NCBI GenBank assembly: GCA_022709365.1
Contig: JAKLIY010000002.1
Span: 1 to 64,000, forward strand
DNA length: 64,000 nucleotides
Direction of reading: 5' to 3'
Origin: Pseudomonadota bacterium
GTDB taxonomy: Bacteria > Pseudomonadota > Gammaproteobacteria > Competibacterales > Competibacteraceae
This document shows positions 1 through 9,330 of the stretch, piece by piece (the stretch's first letter is position 1; the number at the start of each line of letters is the position of its first letter). The notes under the pieces are model-generated. The model searched no databases. It had not been told where the DNA came from and worked only from the letters and a program-made list of their open reading frames with translations. Both the position numbers and the translations under genes were made by a program.

Positions 1-135
1 ATGCTGCCCGCCGACTCGGCCACCCGGGCAGAGGCGCTCGACAGAATCCGTCAGGTCGTGTCCGCCGTCGGTAAACCCAGCGGCGAACGCGCCACCCGCC
101 TGACACAGATTGAGAAGCTGTTCCAGGGTTGTTGA
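1..135 (+). CDS. 3' end of an unidentified CDS (partial)
   Basis: An open frame runs from the left edge to a TGA at 133-135 and reads a charged, helical 44-residue tail ending KLFQGC. The ATG at the first base may be coincidence, since the window is cut here, so it is treated as the C-terminal end of a longer gene. No family is recognisable from so short a piece. Confidence 0.4.
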   Translation: MLPADSATRAEALDRIRQVVSAVGKPSGERATRLTQIEKLFQGC

Positions 136-263
136 GCAAGCTGAACAGGGATCAAGTCAGGCCGACTGAGCGGTATTCCGAATGAATCTGACCTGTGTAG
201 AGGAACGGCGCTTGCTGGAGGGATGGTAATAGCGCTACGGTGATGGAGTACGCCTTGTCCAGA

Positions 264-315
264 TGGCGGCAATGGAACCGCCATAATCCAAAGAGGACTG
301 TTGATGGTTCCTCTT
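264..315. other. Two small hairpins upstream of the first exported gene
   Basis: TGGCGG (264-269) pairs with CCGCCA (278-283), and AAGAGGA (291-297) with TCCTCTT (309-315). They lie in the 223-base gap between the partial gene and the next CDS. Neither has a clear T-tract, so they could be weak termination or 5'-UTR structures. Nothing else was seen in 136-358. Confidence 0.3.
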
Positions 316-358
316 AATCCAAACCATGATGGTTGTCCCCAATCGAGGAGAATTGAAG

Positions 359-865
359 ATGAAACTTTTACGCTTTTGCAGTGTAGCCCTAGTGTTGTTG
401 TTGAGCGCCGTGATGGCTCACGCGCAGGGATTTCAGGAAAAGAGCTTTCCGGCGGGTATCGGCAAACCGGAACTGAAATACCACTTGCTCGTACCTGATG
501 GTATCACCATCACTAACAAGAAAGGCGAGGTACTCAAGGCTGGCCAGATCGCGGTGGTGCCTGGTTCCAACGTCACGATCCTGGAATCGGCTTACGTAAA
601 GAAGCAAATGGAAAACCCCGAGTTCAAAACCAGTTTTGTCAACGCGCAAAACTATGTCGGTATGCCTGAGGAAAAGGTAAGGGATTACGCGATTGTCTCG
701 GTAAAAGTCCCCGAAGGCGTAACCGTTCAAGGTCCTGGCAAGACCATCAAAGGCCCGTCGTCGGTGACGCTGATGGTCACGAAAGCGAAAATGGAAGCCA
801 CGCCCGATACCACGCCTGCTGAATCGTGGAACACCATGGGTGGCTGGAGTGGTTGGAACAAGTAA
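359..865 (+). CDS. Exported protein of unknown function (168 aa)
   Basis: The protein starts MKLLRFCSVALVLLLSAVMA, a classic signal peptide with probable cleavage after AHA (HAQG), so it should be periplasmic. ATG 359 was chosen because GAGGAG lies 8 bases upstream and the signal peptide begins there; an upstream in-frame ATG at 326 would add an implausible leader. The mature part has a lysine- and valine-rich beta-like composition (PAGIGKPELKYHLLVPDG, later VKVPEGVTVQGPGKTIKGP) and ends SGWNK. I do not recognise the family. A 13-bp hairpin separates it from the next exported gene, suggesting a shared transcript. Confidence 0.7.
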   Translation: MKLLRFCSVALVLLLSAVMAHAQGFQEKSFPAGIGKPELKYHLLVPDGITITNKKGEVLKAGQIAVVPGSNVTILESAYVKKQMENPEFKTSFVNAQNYVGMPEEKVRDYAIVSVKVPEGVTVQGPGKTIKGPSSVTLMVTKAKMEATPDTTPAESWNTMGGWSGWNK

Positions 866-897
866 TTGGTCAGCCGCGAGTTTTGACCATGAAATAG

Positions 898-937
898 CCC
901 GGTCGGGTTAGCCATGCAGTGGTATAACCCGGCCGGG
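898..937. other. Strong intergenic hairpin
   Basis: Bases 898-910 pair with 925-937 (13 pairs, one a G-T pair) around a 14-base loop. No T-tract follows, so it looks more like an mRNA-stabilising or attenuating hairpin between two exported genes than a classic intrinsic terminator. Confidence 0.5.
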
Positions 938-967
938 ATTCCGCTGGATTAACTAAGGTGAAATTCG

Positions 968-1417
968 ATGAACAATGTTCGCAAAATGACCGGCCCGGTT
1001 CTGTTAGCCGCCACGCTTTTGATCAGCAGTCTGGCTCTGGCGGCGGATGCCAAGAAACCGTCCGGGACGGTCGAGATCGATGAGACGCAATTTGCATTCA
1101 TCTTGGGCGGCAGCGCCGGCGGCGGCACCCTGACCTTCCACGGCAAGAAATATCCCTTCAAGATCGGTGGCCTGACGGCAGGCGTCAACGTGGGGATTTC
1201 GAAAATGAGCGCTGCAGGTGAAGTCTATGATTTGAAAGAAATCTCAAAATTCCCTGGCACTTACACTAAACTGGAAGCCAGCATCACGCTGGGTGGCGGC
1301 GTGGGTGGCTTGCAGCTTAAAAACGAGAACGGCGTGATCATGCGCCTGGAGTCGCGGACGCAGGGCTTGCAATTGAATGCGGGATCGGCCAGCGGCATCA
1401 AGGTCACGATGCAATAG
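968..1417 (+). CDS. Exported Gly-rich beta protein, unknown function (149 aa)
   Basis: The N-terminus is a signal peptide (about residues 1-26, ending SLALAAD). The mature protein is rich in glycine and alternating hydrophobic residues (FILGGSAGGGTLTFHGKKY, ASITLGGGVGGLQL), resembling the fold style of DUF1134/EipA- or SYLF-like small periplasmic proteins, but I cannot assign it to either. AAGGTG sits 7 bases before ATG 968. It lies 102 bases after the previous exported gene and just before a coiled-coil cytoplasmic gene, all on one strand, so co-transcription is likely. Confidence 0.7.
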   Translation: MNNVRKMTGPVLLAATLLISSLALAADAKKPSGTVEIDETQFAFILGGSAGGGTLTFHGKKYPFKIGGLTAGVNVGISKMSAAGEVYDLKEISKFPGTYTKLEASITLGGGVGGLQLKNENGVIMRLESRTQGLQLNAGSASGIKVTMQ

Positions 1418-1527
1418 TCGGCTCTCGGCAGGGGTCTCTGGTCGCCAACGCGACGGATGACCCCGTTTCAACGCGACAAGCCGACTCACGCTCCTTGTCA
1501 AAAACGTCATAATTAAGGAGAACCACC

Positions 1528-2565
1528 ATGGCTTTTCGCTTTTTACAATCGCTTTTTACCGGCGCCAGCCAACCTGGAAAATTCGACAAGGAATTGATGT
1601 TGATGGCTATCGAGCGAGTGGTGGACGGCACCGATCCGCGCTTGCGGGCGGTGAGCCACTATCGCCGCAAGCTATGGGACTCCGTCGAACAGGCCATCGA
1701 TTTCGTGGTGACCTTCGTGAATACCTTGTCGCCCGCCATTACCGCCGACCGACAGGGCTACATGACCGATCCCCGGTTACGCGCCCTGTTCGCTTCACCC
1801 GATCATCTGCGGGAAATCCTCAGTTTCAGCGACGGGACGCGGAACTATCTGAAACGAACGGCTGATCCATTGCCAGTGGAATTGTACGCTGGACTCGCTG
1901 CGGTTCGAGTCGAAAAAAATACGTTGGGCATCGAAATGGACGGGGAGATTCTCCGGCGGGACGTACCTCAGACCACCGTCAGCTTTTGCGACCACCGCCT
2001 GGTCTGCCTGACCGACAATGAACAGGACACCCGCCGGGAACTGATGAGGCGGGGCTTTGACTTCCTGATCGAAATGGCGCTGCAGCGTCTGACCACCAGC
2101 CGTATCCAAAAGACGCAACTGGAACAGCAACAGCGACAACTGCTCCAGCAAAAATCCAGCCTTCTGGAAAAAGCGCAAGTGGGGTTTGAATCGCTGACTG
2201 CCTCGAACCAAGAGCCGGTCGATTTGGACGCCATCGAACAGCAACTGCAGGACCTGGAAACCGAACTGGGCCAGCTTCGCGCCGATTCGGCCACGCTTGA
2301 GCAGCACCTCGCCAAAGTCGCGGAGACTCTGAGCGAACCGGCTCACTATCTCCAGCTCGAATCGATTGCGCTCACTCTGGATCACAACAACACTAAAGTG
2401 ACTGCCGATTCCCCCCGGATGGCCAACTCGATGACCTTCGAGGAAATCGTCATGGGGAAAAACCGCCGAATTACCGCCCTGTTCGTCCGGTTCCCCAGCA
2501 GCGAACTGCTGCCGCAACCGGACTTCTTCAAGGAAGCCCAGCGCCTGCTACACTCCGTGCGGTGA
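1528..2565 (+). CDS. Coiled-coil protein of unknown function (345 aa)
   Basis: There is no signal peptide or membrane segment. The N-terminal ~190 residues are mixed alpha/beta (motifs RRKLWDSVEQAIDFV, YMTDPRLRALFASPDHLREI). Residues about 190-275 form a long Gln/Glu/Leu-rich coiled coil (QLEQQQRQLLQQKSSLLEK). A short C-terminal domain ends FFKEAQRLLHSVR. AAGGAG 8 bases before ATG 1528 fixes the start. It sits between exported proteins and a DUF3313 lipoprotein on the same strand. The family is not recognised; a scaffold or regulatory role would be a guess. Confidence 0.75.
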   Translation: MAFRFLQSLFTGASQPGKFDKELMLMAIERVVDGTDPRLRAVSHYRRKLWDSVEQAIDFVVTFVNTLSPAITADRQGYMTDPRLRALFASPDHLREILSFSDGTRNYLKRTADPLPVELYAGLAAVRVEKNTLGIEMDGEILRRDVPQTTVSFCDHRLVCLTDNEQDTRRELMRRGFDFLIEMALQRLTTSRIQKTQLEQQQRQLLQQKSSLLEKAQVGFESLTASNQEPVDLDAIEQQLQDLETELGQLRADSATLEQHLAKVAETLSEPAHYLQLESIALTLDHNNTKVTADSPRMANSMTFEEIVMGKNRRITALFVRFPSSELLPQPDFFKEAQRLLHSVR

Positions 2566-2619
2566 GCCAGACCCGCCGCCGGATGTCCTTCCCAACCGTT
2601 TTTCCAAAAGGAAAATTGA

Positions 2620-3372
2620 ATGTATCGAACTCGCCTGTTATTGACCGCTCTCGGTTTGAGCAGTGGTCTCTTCATCGCCAGTTGCGCCAGTCAGCCGACG
2701 ACGGCGGAAGATTACCAGCCCTCCGGTTTTCTGAAAGATTATTCCCAGCTTAAGCCCGCGCCTGATGGCAGCGGCGCGCTGGTCTACCGCAAGCCCGGTT
2801 TGAATCTGAAGGAGTACAACAAAGTCATGCTGGACCCGATCAAGGTCTGGTATAGAAACGACGCCGAATACAAGGGCATCGATCCCAACGAACTTAAGAC
2901 GCTGACTGATTACTTCCAACAGGCGCTGGTCAAGGCGCTGGAGCCGGCCTACCCGCTGGTCAACAAGCCGGGACCCGGAGTCTTGCGGGTTCGGATCGCG
3001 GTGACTGAACTGAAGCCGACCAACACCGACATGAGCATAGTGACCCTGGTCGTGCCCTACGCTGCGGTCGCGGATGTTGCCTCGGGCGGCGGCACCGGGG
3101 GCGCTCCCTATCTGGGCGATGCCGCCATCGAGGTCGAGTTCCGCGACAGTCGCAGCAATGAACTGCTGGCGGCCTATGTGGACAAGCGCGTGGGCAAGAA
3201 ATACGACGTGGATTTGAGCCAGGGCGTCGGCGAGGCCGTGAGCAAGGGGGTAGATTCATATTCCAAGGCTTATTCCAGTTGGGGGTACGCCCAACAGGCT
3301 TTCAACTACTGGGCGCAGAAGCTGCGCCGTCGCCTGGATGAAGCGCATGGCGTGGTACCGCCCGCATCGTAA
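2620..3372 (+). CDS. DUF3313 family outer-membrane lipoprotein
   Basis: The N-terminal signal ends in the lipobox IASC with the lipidated cysteine at residue 22, so this is a lipoprotein. The mature region (GFLKDYSQLKPAPDGSGA, then VMLDPIKVWY and a glycine-rich stretch before YLGDAAIEVEFRDSRSNELL) is typical of DUF3313 proteins, which are widespread in Proteobacteria and have no settled biochemical role. The length of 250 aa fits the family. It directly precedes the RND efflux operon, but a 66-base gap and a separate start region do not prove a link. Confidence 0.85.
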   Translation: MYRTRLLLTALGLSSGLFIASCASQPTTAEDYQPSGFLKDYSQLKPAPDGSGALVYRKPGLNLKEYNKVMLDPIKVWYRNDAEYKGIDPNELKTLTDYFQQALVKALEPAYPLVNKPGPGVLRVRIAVTELKPTNTDMSIVTLVVPYAAVADVASGGGTGGAPYLGDAAIEVEFRDSRSNELLAAYVDKRVGKKYDVDLSQGVGEAVSKGVDSYSKAYSSWGYAQQAFNYWAQKLRRRLDEAHGVVPPAS

Positions 3373-3438
3373 TACCCGAATGACATCTTGTTAAACGTCA
3401 AGACCACAGTTCTACTCAACCACCTTGAGGCATCGTTT

Positions 3439-4650
3439 GTGTATACGCCACACCGTTTGCAACAGCCGCTGAGCGCTCTATCCCGCGCCCTGGCGGCGCT
3501 AATCGTTTCGGGGTTCATCACGACCGCCGCGCTGGCGCAGCAACCCGCCGGTCAGGCCCGCCCCCCTACCCCCGTCACCGTGGTCGACATCAAACCGGAG
3601 AATACTCCGGCGACCTTCGAGTTCACCGGCAAGACCGCCAGTTCCCGACAAGTGCAAATCAACGCTCGGGTCGAAGGTTATCTCGACAAGATCGCCTATG
3701 TCGAAGGCAGCTTGGTGAAAACCGGGCAACTGCTGTTCCAGCTCGATCCCAAGCCCTTCCAGGCCGCGCTGGACAGCGCCAAGGCTACTCTCGCCCAGCA
3801 GGAAGCGTCGTTGACCCGGGCCCGCCAAACCTTGGCGCGGGTCAAGCCGCTGGCCAAGCAAAATGCGGTCAGCCAGCAGGATCTGGATAACTCCATCGCC
3901 GGCGAACTGACCGCGTTGGCCCAAGTGCAGGCGGCCAAGGCGCAGGTCGATACGGCGCAACTGAATCTGGGCTACACCACCATCAAATCGCCGCTCACTG
4001 GCCTGTCCAGCAGCGCCAATTTCCGCGAAGGCGCTCTGATCACGCCCGCCGGTAATAACAACCAGCTCACCACCATCGTGCAAATCGACCCGATGTGGGT
4101 CAACTTCGGGGTCGGCGAAAACGAAGTCCTGAAAATCCGCGATCAACAGGAAAAAGGACAGTTGAAGGGACCGGGACTGAGCAAGGTGCAAGTGGAACTG
4201 ATTCTGGCTGACGGATCGAGCTATCCGCAGAAGGGCCAGATCACGTTCGTGGATCCGATGGTGAACGCGCAAACTGGCACCTACAACATCCGCGCTGTCG
4301 TGCCTAACCCAAATAATCAGTTGAGTCCCGGTCAGTTCGTGCGGGTGCAACTCAAGGGCGCGGTTCGCCCCAACGCGATCATGGTGCCGCAAGTCGCGGT
4401 GATGCAGGGGCCGAGCGGCAAATTTGTGTTTGTGGTCGGCCCGGACAACACCGCCGTGCCCAAGCCGATTCAGGTCGGCGACTGGTACGGCGACCAGTGG
4501 ATCGTCAATTCCGGTCTGGAAACCGGCGACCGGGTGGTGGTGGACGGCGCGGTGCGGCTGCAACCCGGCGCACCGGTGCAGATTCGTCCGGCTGCGGCGC
4601 CTGCGCCCGAGCCGGCGAAAGTCCCCAGCGCCACGCTGCTCAAACCCTGA
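3439..4650 (+). CDS. RND efflux periplasmic adaptor (membrane fusion protein)
   Basis: AcrA/MexA-type adaptor: signal peptide (about residues 1-33, ending AALAQ), lipoyl half-motifs around VEGYLDKIAYVEGSLVKTGQ, a coiled-coil hairpin (AKATLAQQEASLTRARQTL), then beta-barrel and membrane-proximal domains. It bridges the inner-membrane pump and outer-membrane channel encoded next. The GTG at 3439 is preferred because TTGAGG lies 8 bases upstream and the signal peptide follows directly; a TTG at 3388 would add 17 poorly signal-like residues. There is no lipobox, so it is probably a soluble or N-terminally anchored adaptor. It is followed 11 bases later by the pump gene. Confidence 0.92.
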   Translation: MYTPHRLQQPLSALSRALAALIVSGFITTAALAQQPAGQARPPTPVTVVDIKPENTPATFEFTGKTASSRQVQINARVEGYLDKIAYVEGSLVKTGQLLFQLDPKPFQAALDSAKATLAQQEASLTRARQTLARVKPLAKQNAVSQQDLDNSIAGELTALAQVQAAKAQVDTAQLNLGYTTIKSPLTGLSSSANFREGALITPAGNNNQLTTIVQIDPMWVNFGVGENEVLKIRDQQEKGQLKGPGLSKVQVELILADGSSYPQKGQITFVDPMVNAQTGTYNIRAVVPNPNNQLSPGQFVRVQLKGAVRPNAIMVPQVAVMQGPSGKFVFVVGPDNTAVPKPIQVGDWYGDQWIVNSGLETGDRVVVDGAVRLQPGAPVQIRPAAAPAPEPAKVPSATLLKP

Positions 4651-4661
4651 GAGGGCGCCCG

Positions 4662-7600
4662 ATGATCTCCCATTTCTTTATTGACCGCCCGGTCTTTGCG
4701 GCGGTCATTTCCATCATCCTGACCCTGGCCGGGCTGTCGGCGATGGGCGTGCTGCCGATCGCCCAGTACCCCAACATCACGCCGGTGCAGGTGCAGGTGA
4801 GCGCCACTTATCCCGGCGCCAGCGCCGATGTGGTGTCGCAAAGCGTGGCCGCGCCCATCGAGCAGCAGGTCAACAGCGTGAACAACCTGATGTACATGTA
4901 CTCGTCGAGTTCTTCGACCGGCAACATGAATCTGAACGTGTTCTTCAACATTGGCACCGATCCCGACATCGCCCAGGTCAACGTGCAGAATCAGGTGAGT
5001 CTGGCCTTGCCGCAGTTGCCGTCGGAGGTGTCCAAACAGGGGGTGCAGGTCCAGACCAAATCGTCCACCTTCCTGATGGTGATCGCGATCTATTCGCCGG
5101 ACGGGAGCCAAGACGAAACCTTTGTTGGCAACTACGCCTACCTGTACGTGCTCAACGCCCTGCAACGGATTCCCGGCGCCAATCAGGCCGGGATTTTCGG
5201 GGTGCCCAACTATGCGATGCGGATTTGGTTGAAACCGGACCGGATGAGCGAGCTGGGCTTGACCACTGATGAAGTGATCAACGCCATCCAGACCCAGAAC
5301 CAGCAGTTCGCCATCGGCCAAATCGGCCAGTCACCGACCAACGGGCCGGTGGAACTGACCTTTCCGGTCTCCACCCAGGGTCGACTGACCACGCCTGAGG
5401 AGTTCGAGAACATCATCCTGCGCGCCAGTTCCACCGGTGCCGGCGTGTTGCGGCTCAAGGATGTCGGCTACGTGACCCTGGGGATGCAAAGCTATAACCT
5501 GCGCAGCCGCTTCAATGGCAAGATCGGCACCGCCATCGCGGTATACCAGCAGGCAGGGGCCAATGCCTTGGATGTGTCCAAGCAGGTGCGAGAGACGCTG
5601 GAAGAACTGAAGAAAAGCTTCCCGGCCGGACTCGACTACTCCATCGCCCTGGATACCACCAAGTTCGTGAAAGCCTCGATTGACGAGGTTGTGAAGACCC
5701 TGATGGAAGCCATCGTGCTGGTCATCCTGGTAGTGTTCATCTTTCTCCAAAGCTGGCGGGCCACCGTCATTCCCATCGTGGCGGTGATCGTCTCGGTGAT
5801 CGCCACCTTCAGCGGGATGTACCTGCTGGGCTTCTCAATCAACATGCTGACCCTGTTCGGCATGGTGCTGTGCATCGGCATCGTGGTGGACGACGCCATC
5901 GTGGTGGTAGAGAACGTCGAGCGCAACATGGCGGAATTTCATCTCTCGCCCAAGGAAGCGGCGCATCGGGCGATGGAGGAAGTGACCGGTCCGGTCATCG
6001 CGGTGGTGCTGGTGCTGGGCGCAGTATTCGTGCCGGTCGCGTTCCTGGGTGGCATGACCGGGCAGTTGTACAAGCAGTTCGCCATCACCATTGCGATCTC
6101 AGTGGCAATTTCCGGCCTGGTGGCGTTGACCCTGAGTCCGGCGTTAGCAGCGCTGTTGCTTAAGCCGGGCGAACACGGCGACCAGCGCACCGATTTTCTC
6201 TACCGATTCTTCTTCGGCCCCTTCAATCGCGGCTTCGACTGGATGACCCGTGGCTACGCCGAAAGCGTGCGTTTTATCACCAAGCGGGTGCTGCTGGGGT
6301 TGACGCTGTTCGCGGTGATGCTGGTGGCGATTTACGGCTTGTTCAACAAAGTGCCGAGCAGCTTCGTGCCGGATGAAGACCAGGGCTATGTCTTCGGCGT
6401 GGGCATCCTGCCTGACGGCGCCAGTCTGGATCGGACTGAAGCAGCGGGTGCTCAGATGAGCGATATCTTCCGTGCTAATTCCGCAGTCGGCAGCGTGGTC
6501 GCGGTCAACGGCTACAGCCTGCTGGATTCGCAGATGAAGACCACCGAAACCACCTTGTTCGTGTCGTTCAAGGACTACGAGGAGCGGAAAGATCCCAAAG
6601 AGAGCGCCCCCAATGTCATCCGCGAAATCATGGGCAAATTCGCCGGCATTGGCGAAGCCATCGCCCTGGTGTTCAACCCGCCGTCGATTCCCGGTCTCGG
6701 CACCACTGGCGGATTCGAGTTCTGGATTCAGAGTCGCGGCGGCAGCGACATCAAGCAACTGGCGAAGGTGACCAAGGATTTCGTCGCCAAGGCCAATCAG
6801 CGCCCGGAGCTGCGCGGGTTGACGACCACCATCAATGCTGCCTCACAGCAGTTGTACGTGACCCTGGACCGCGAGCAGGCCAACACCCTGGGTGTGCCGG
6901 TCAATAACGTGTTCGGCACCCTGCAAGCCCTGTTCGGCTCGCTGTACGTCAGCCAGTTCAACCTGTATAGCCAGGTGTGGCAAGTGATCGTGCAGGCGGC
7001 CCCGGAATTCCGTTCCCGCCCGGAGGACATCAAGCAGATTTATGTGCGGTCCACCAATGGCGGCATGGTGCCGCTGGCGGCAGTGACCAAGCTCAACTAT
7101 ACCAGCGCCCCGAATCTGATCACCCGCTTTAACACCTTCCCGGCCGCCAAGGTGACCGGCGGTGCCGCGCCGGGCTACAGCTCCGGTCAGGCCCTCGCCA
7201 CCATGCAGGCGGTGGCCCGCGAGGTGTTGCCAGAGGGCTACTCCTTCGCCTGGAGCGGCCAAGCCTATCAGGAAATCAAAGTTGGCGGTGATTCGGCGAT
7301 GGTGTTTATCTACGGCCTGATCATGGTGTTCCTGATTCTGGCCGCCCAGTATGAAAAATGGTCGCTGCCGTTCAGCGTGTTGATGGCGGTGCCGTTCGGC
7401 ATCTTCGGAGCCTTGCTGGCGGTCTGGCTGCGCGGGATGGAAAACGATGTGTACTTCCAGATCGGCCTGCTGACCCTGGTCGGACTGGCGGCCAAGAACG
7501 CCATCCTGATCGTGGAATTCGCGGTGATGAAGCACGAGGAAGGAATGCCGGTGCTGGAAGCGGCAGTAGAAGCAGCGCGCTTGCGGTTCCGTCCGATCCT

Positions 7601-7901
7601 GATGACTTCGCTGGCCTTCATTCTCGGTGCGATTCCGCTGGTCATCGCGACCGGGGCTGGGGCCAACAGCCGGCATTCCATCGGCACTGGCATCGTCGGC
7701 GGCATGACCGCCGCCACCGTGCTGGCGATCTTCTTCGTGCCGATGTTCTTCCGGCTGTTCGAGGGCATCAGCGAGAAGACCAGCGGCAAGAAAGAGAAAG
7801 CCCCCCACCCCAACCCTCCCTCACAGGAGGAACCGGCGGCATTGGAAGCCGCACCGACCGCGACCACCACTCCCGCTGCAGAAGGACGCCACGATGCGTA
7901 A
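4662..7901 (+). CDS. RND (AcrB/MexB-type) multidrug efflux pump
   Basis: HAE1-family inner-membrane proton/drug antiporter of 1079 aa. It starts MISHFFIDRPVFA and has two repeats of transmembrane bundle plus large periplasmic loops. The paired intramembrane aspartates of the proton relay are in VVDDAIVVVENV (D410/D411). ATG 4662 lies 11 bases after the adaptor stop. The 3' end overlaps the outer-membrane channel gene by 8 bases. The last ~35 residues (proline-, glutamate- and alanine-rich, after KTSGKKEK) are not typical of AcrB and coincide with a C-rich inverted repeat in the DNA, suggesting a repeat element became coding sequence. Substrates cannot be read from the sequence. Confidence 0.95.
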   Translation: MISHFFIDRPVFAAVISIILTLAGLSAMGVLPIAQYPNITPVQVQVSATYPGASADVVSQSVAAPIEQQVNSVNNLMYMYSSSSSTGNMNLNVFFNIGTDPDIAQVNVQNQVSLALPQLPSEVSKQGVQVQTKSSTFLMVIAIYSPDGSQDETFVGNYAYLYVLNALQRIPGANQAGIFGVPNYAMRIWLKPDRMSELGLTTDEVINAIQTQNQQFAIGQIGQSPTNGPVELTFPVSTQGRLTTPEEFENIILRASSTGAGVLRLKDVGYVTLGMQSYNLRSRFNGKIGTAIAVYQQAGANALDVSKQVRETLEELKKSFPAGLDYSIALDTTKFVKASIDEVVKTLMEAIVLVILVVFIFLQSWRATVIPIVAVIVSVIATFSGMYLLGFSINMLTLFGMVLCIGIVVDDAIVVVENVERNMAEFHLSPKEAAHRAMEEVTGPVIAVVLVLGAVFVPVAFLGGMTGQLYKQFAITIAISVAISGLVALTLSPALAALLLKPGEHGDQRTDFLYRFFFGPFNRGFDWMTRGYAESVRFITKRVLLGLTLFAVMLVAIYGLFNKVPSSFVPDEDQGYVFGVGILPDGASLDRTEAAGAQMSDIFRANSAVGSVVAVNGYSLLDSQMKTTETTLFVSFKDYEERKDPKESAPNVIREIMGKFAGIGEAIALVFNPPSIPGLGTTGGFEFWIQSRGGSDIKQLAKVTKDFVAKANQRPELRGLTTTINAASQQLYVTLDREQANTLGVPVNNVFGTLQALFGSLYVSQFNLYSQVWQVIVQAAPEFRSRPEDIKQIYVRSTNGGMVPLAAVTKLNYTSAPNLITRFNTFPAAKVTGGAAPGYSSGQALATMQAVAREVLPEGYSFAWSGQAYQEIKVGGDSAMVFIYGLIMVFLILAAQYEKWSLPFSVLMAVPFGIFGALLAVWLRGMENDVYFQIGLLTLVGLAAKNAILIVEFAVMKHEEGMPVLEAAVEAARLRFRPILMTSLAFILGAIPLVIATGAGANSRHSIGTGIVGGMTAATVLAIFFVPMFFRLFEGISEKTSGKKEKAPHPNPPSQEEPAALEAAPTATTTPAAEGRHDA
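7802..7834 (+). repeat. Degenerate REP-like C/G-rich repeat inside the pump gene
   Basis: CCCCCCACCCCAACCCTCCC is followed by TCACAGGAGG, so CCTCC pairs with GGAGG around a short loop. The layout resembles the intergenic repeat at 20366-20400 (CTCACCCCTGCCCTCTCCC then GGGAGAGGGG). Here it lies in frame within the C-terminal tail of the RND pump. Confidence 0.45.
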
Positions 7902-9318
7902 GACGTTACTCGCTACCGCGCTTGGCGTAGCGTTGACCGGTTGCGCGGTCGGCCCGGTTTACCAACGCCCGGAAGTGCCGGTTCCGGCCCAATGGGAAGT
8001 CAATATCCAGCAGGCTAACGATTTCGCCAATACCACCTGGTGGAATCAGTTTCGCGACCCGGTGTTGAATCAGCTTATCCAGACCGCGTTGCAAGAGAAC
8101 AAGGACGTACAGATCGCGACCGCACGGGTGGAAGAGTATATGGGTCGCTATGGCGTGACCCGCTCCGCGCAGTTCCCGCAGGTGGGAGCGAATGCGGTCG
8201 GAGCGCGCACCCGTAACACTGAGAATGGCGATGTCACGTTGGGCGAGAATCCCGCCAACAGCTACCAGGTTGATCTGGATGTATCGTTCGAACTGGACCT
8301 GTGGGGCAAGCTGCGCAGCGCCACCGAGGCGGCCCGCGCCCAACTGCTGGCGACTGAGGAAGCCAAGCGCACGGTGATTCTGACTCTGATCAGTCAGGTC
8401 GCGAACAGCTACGTGCTGTTGCTAGATTTCGATAAGCAACTGGCCGTGACCAAGGCGACCCTGCAAACCCGCAGTGAGTCGGTGCGGATCAACGGACTGC
8501 GCTTCAAGGCTGGCCTGATCGGGGAGCTGGATTACCAGCAGGCAGTATCGGAGTACCAGAGCGCGGCGGTGCAGGTGCCGCGACTGGAGCGGCTGATCGC
8601 CCAACAGGAAAACGCCATCAGTCTGCTGCTGGGGCGTAATCCCGGTCCGATCCAGAGAGGCGTGACGCTGGATCAACTGGGGATGCCGCAAGCGCCGGCA
8701 GGTCTGCCTTCCGATGTGTTGGAACGCCGTCCCGATATCCGTCAGGCTGAGCAGCAGTTGATCGCCGCCAACGCCCAGATTGGCGTCGCCAAGGCGGCGT
8801 TCTATCCCAACATCTCACTCACCGGGCTGCTGGGCTTCGCCAGCGGTGATCTCTCGGATTTGTTTGAAGGGCCATCGCGAACCTGGCAGTTCGCCGGTCA
8901 ACTGACGCAGCCGATTTTCACCGGCGGCGCGCTGACCGGTCAGTTGCAGGTCGCAGAAGCGGTGCAGCAGGAAACGCTGCTGAATTATCAGCAGGTCATT
9001 CAAAAAGCCTTCGCCGAAGTCAACGACAGTCTGATCGCGGTCAGCAAGCTCCAGGAGCAGTTGCAAGATAATGCATTGCAGGTCAAGGCGCTGCAACGCA
9101 CTCTGGATCTGGCGACGCTGCGCTACCAGAACGGCTACTCTGACTACCTGACGGTGGTGGATGCTGAGCGCAATCTGTACACCGCGCAGCTTCAGTATGT
9201 GCAGGATCAGGGCGCGCTGTACACGGCGGTGATCAGTCTGTACGCCGCGCTAGGCGGCGGCTGGGTGAACGAGGCGGAACAAATGACCGCCAGCGCCCCT
9301 GCTGCCAAGGTGGATTGA
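7894..9318 (+). CDS. RND efflux outer-membrane channel (OprM/NodT family lipoprotein)
   Basis: TolC-like outer-membrane factor of 474 aa with a lipobox ending LTGC (Cys17), followed by the family signature AVGPVYQRPEVPVP. Two internally repeated long helical regions form the periplasmic tunnel (KAAFYPNISLTGLLGF is a conserved turn). It completes the tripartite pump with the two preceding genes and overlaps the pump gene by 8 bases, indicating translational coupling. AAGGA lies 8 bases before ATG 7894. A hairpin at 9331-9353 follows the stop and may end the operon transcript. Confidence 0.95.
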   Translation: MRKTLLATALGVALTGCAVGPVYQRPEVPVPAQWEVNIQQANDFANTTWWNQFRDPVLNQLIQTALQENKDVQIATARVEEYMGRYGVTRSAQFPQVGANAVGARTRNTENGDVTLGENPANSYQVDLDVSFELDLWGKLRSATEAARAQLLATEEAKRTVILTLISQVANSYVLLLDFDKQLAVTKATLQTRSESVRINGLRFKAGLIGELDYQQAVSEYQSAAVQVPRLERLIAQQENAISLLLGRNPGPIQRGVTLDQLGMPQAPAGLPSDVLERRPDIRQAEQQLIAANAQIGVAKAAFYPNISLTGLLGFASGDLSDLFEGPSRTWQFAGQLTQPIFTGGALTGQLQVAEAVQQETLLNYQQVIQKAFAEVNDSLIAVSKLQEQLQDNALQVKALQRTLDLATLRYQNGYSDYLTVVDAERNLYTAQLQYVQDQGALYTAVISLYAALGGGWVNEAEQMTASAPAAKVD

Positions 9319-9330
9319 TCGCTAATCACT

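Noticed and set aside
4497-4661. Upstream extension of the RND pump frame
   Set aside because: It overlaps the adaptor gene; the conserved AcrB N-terminus begins at ATG 4662.
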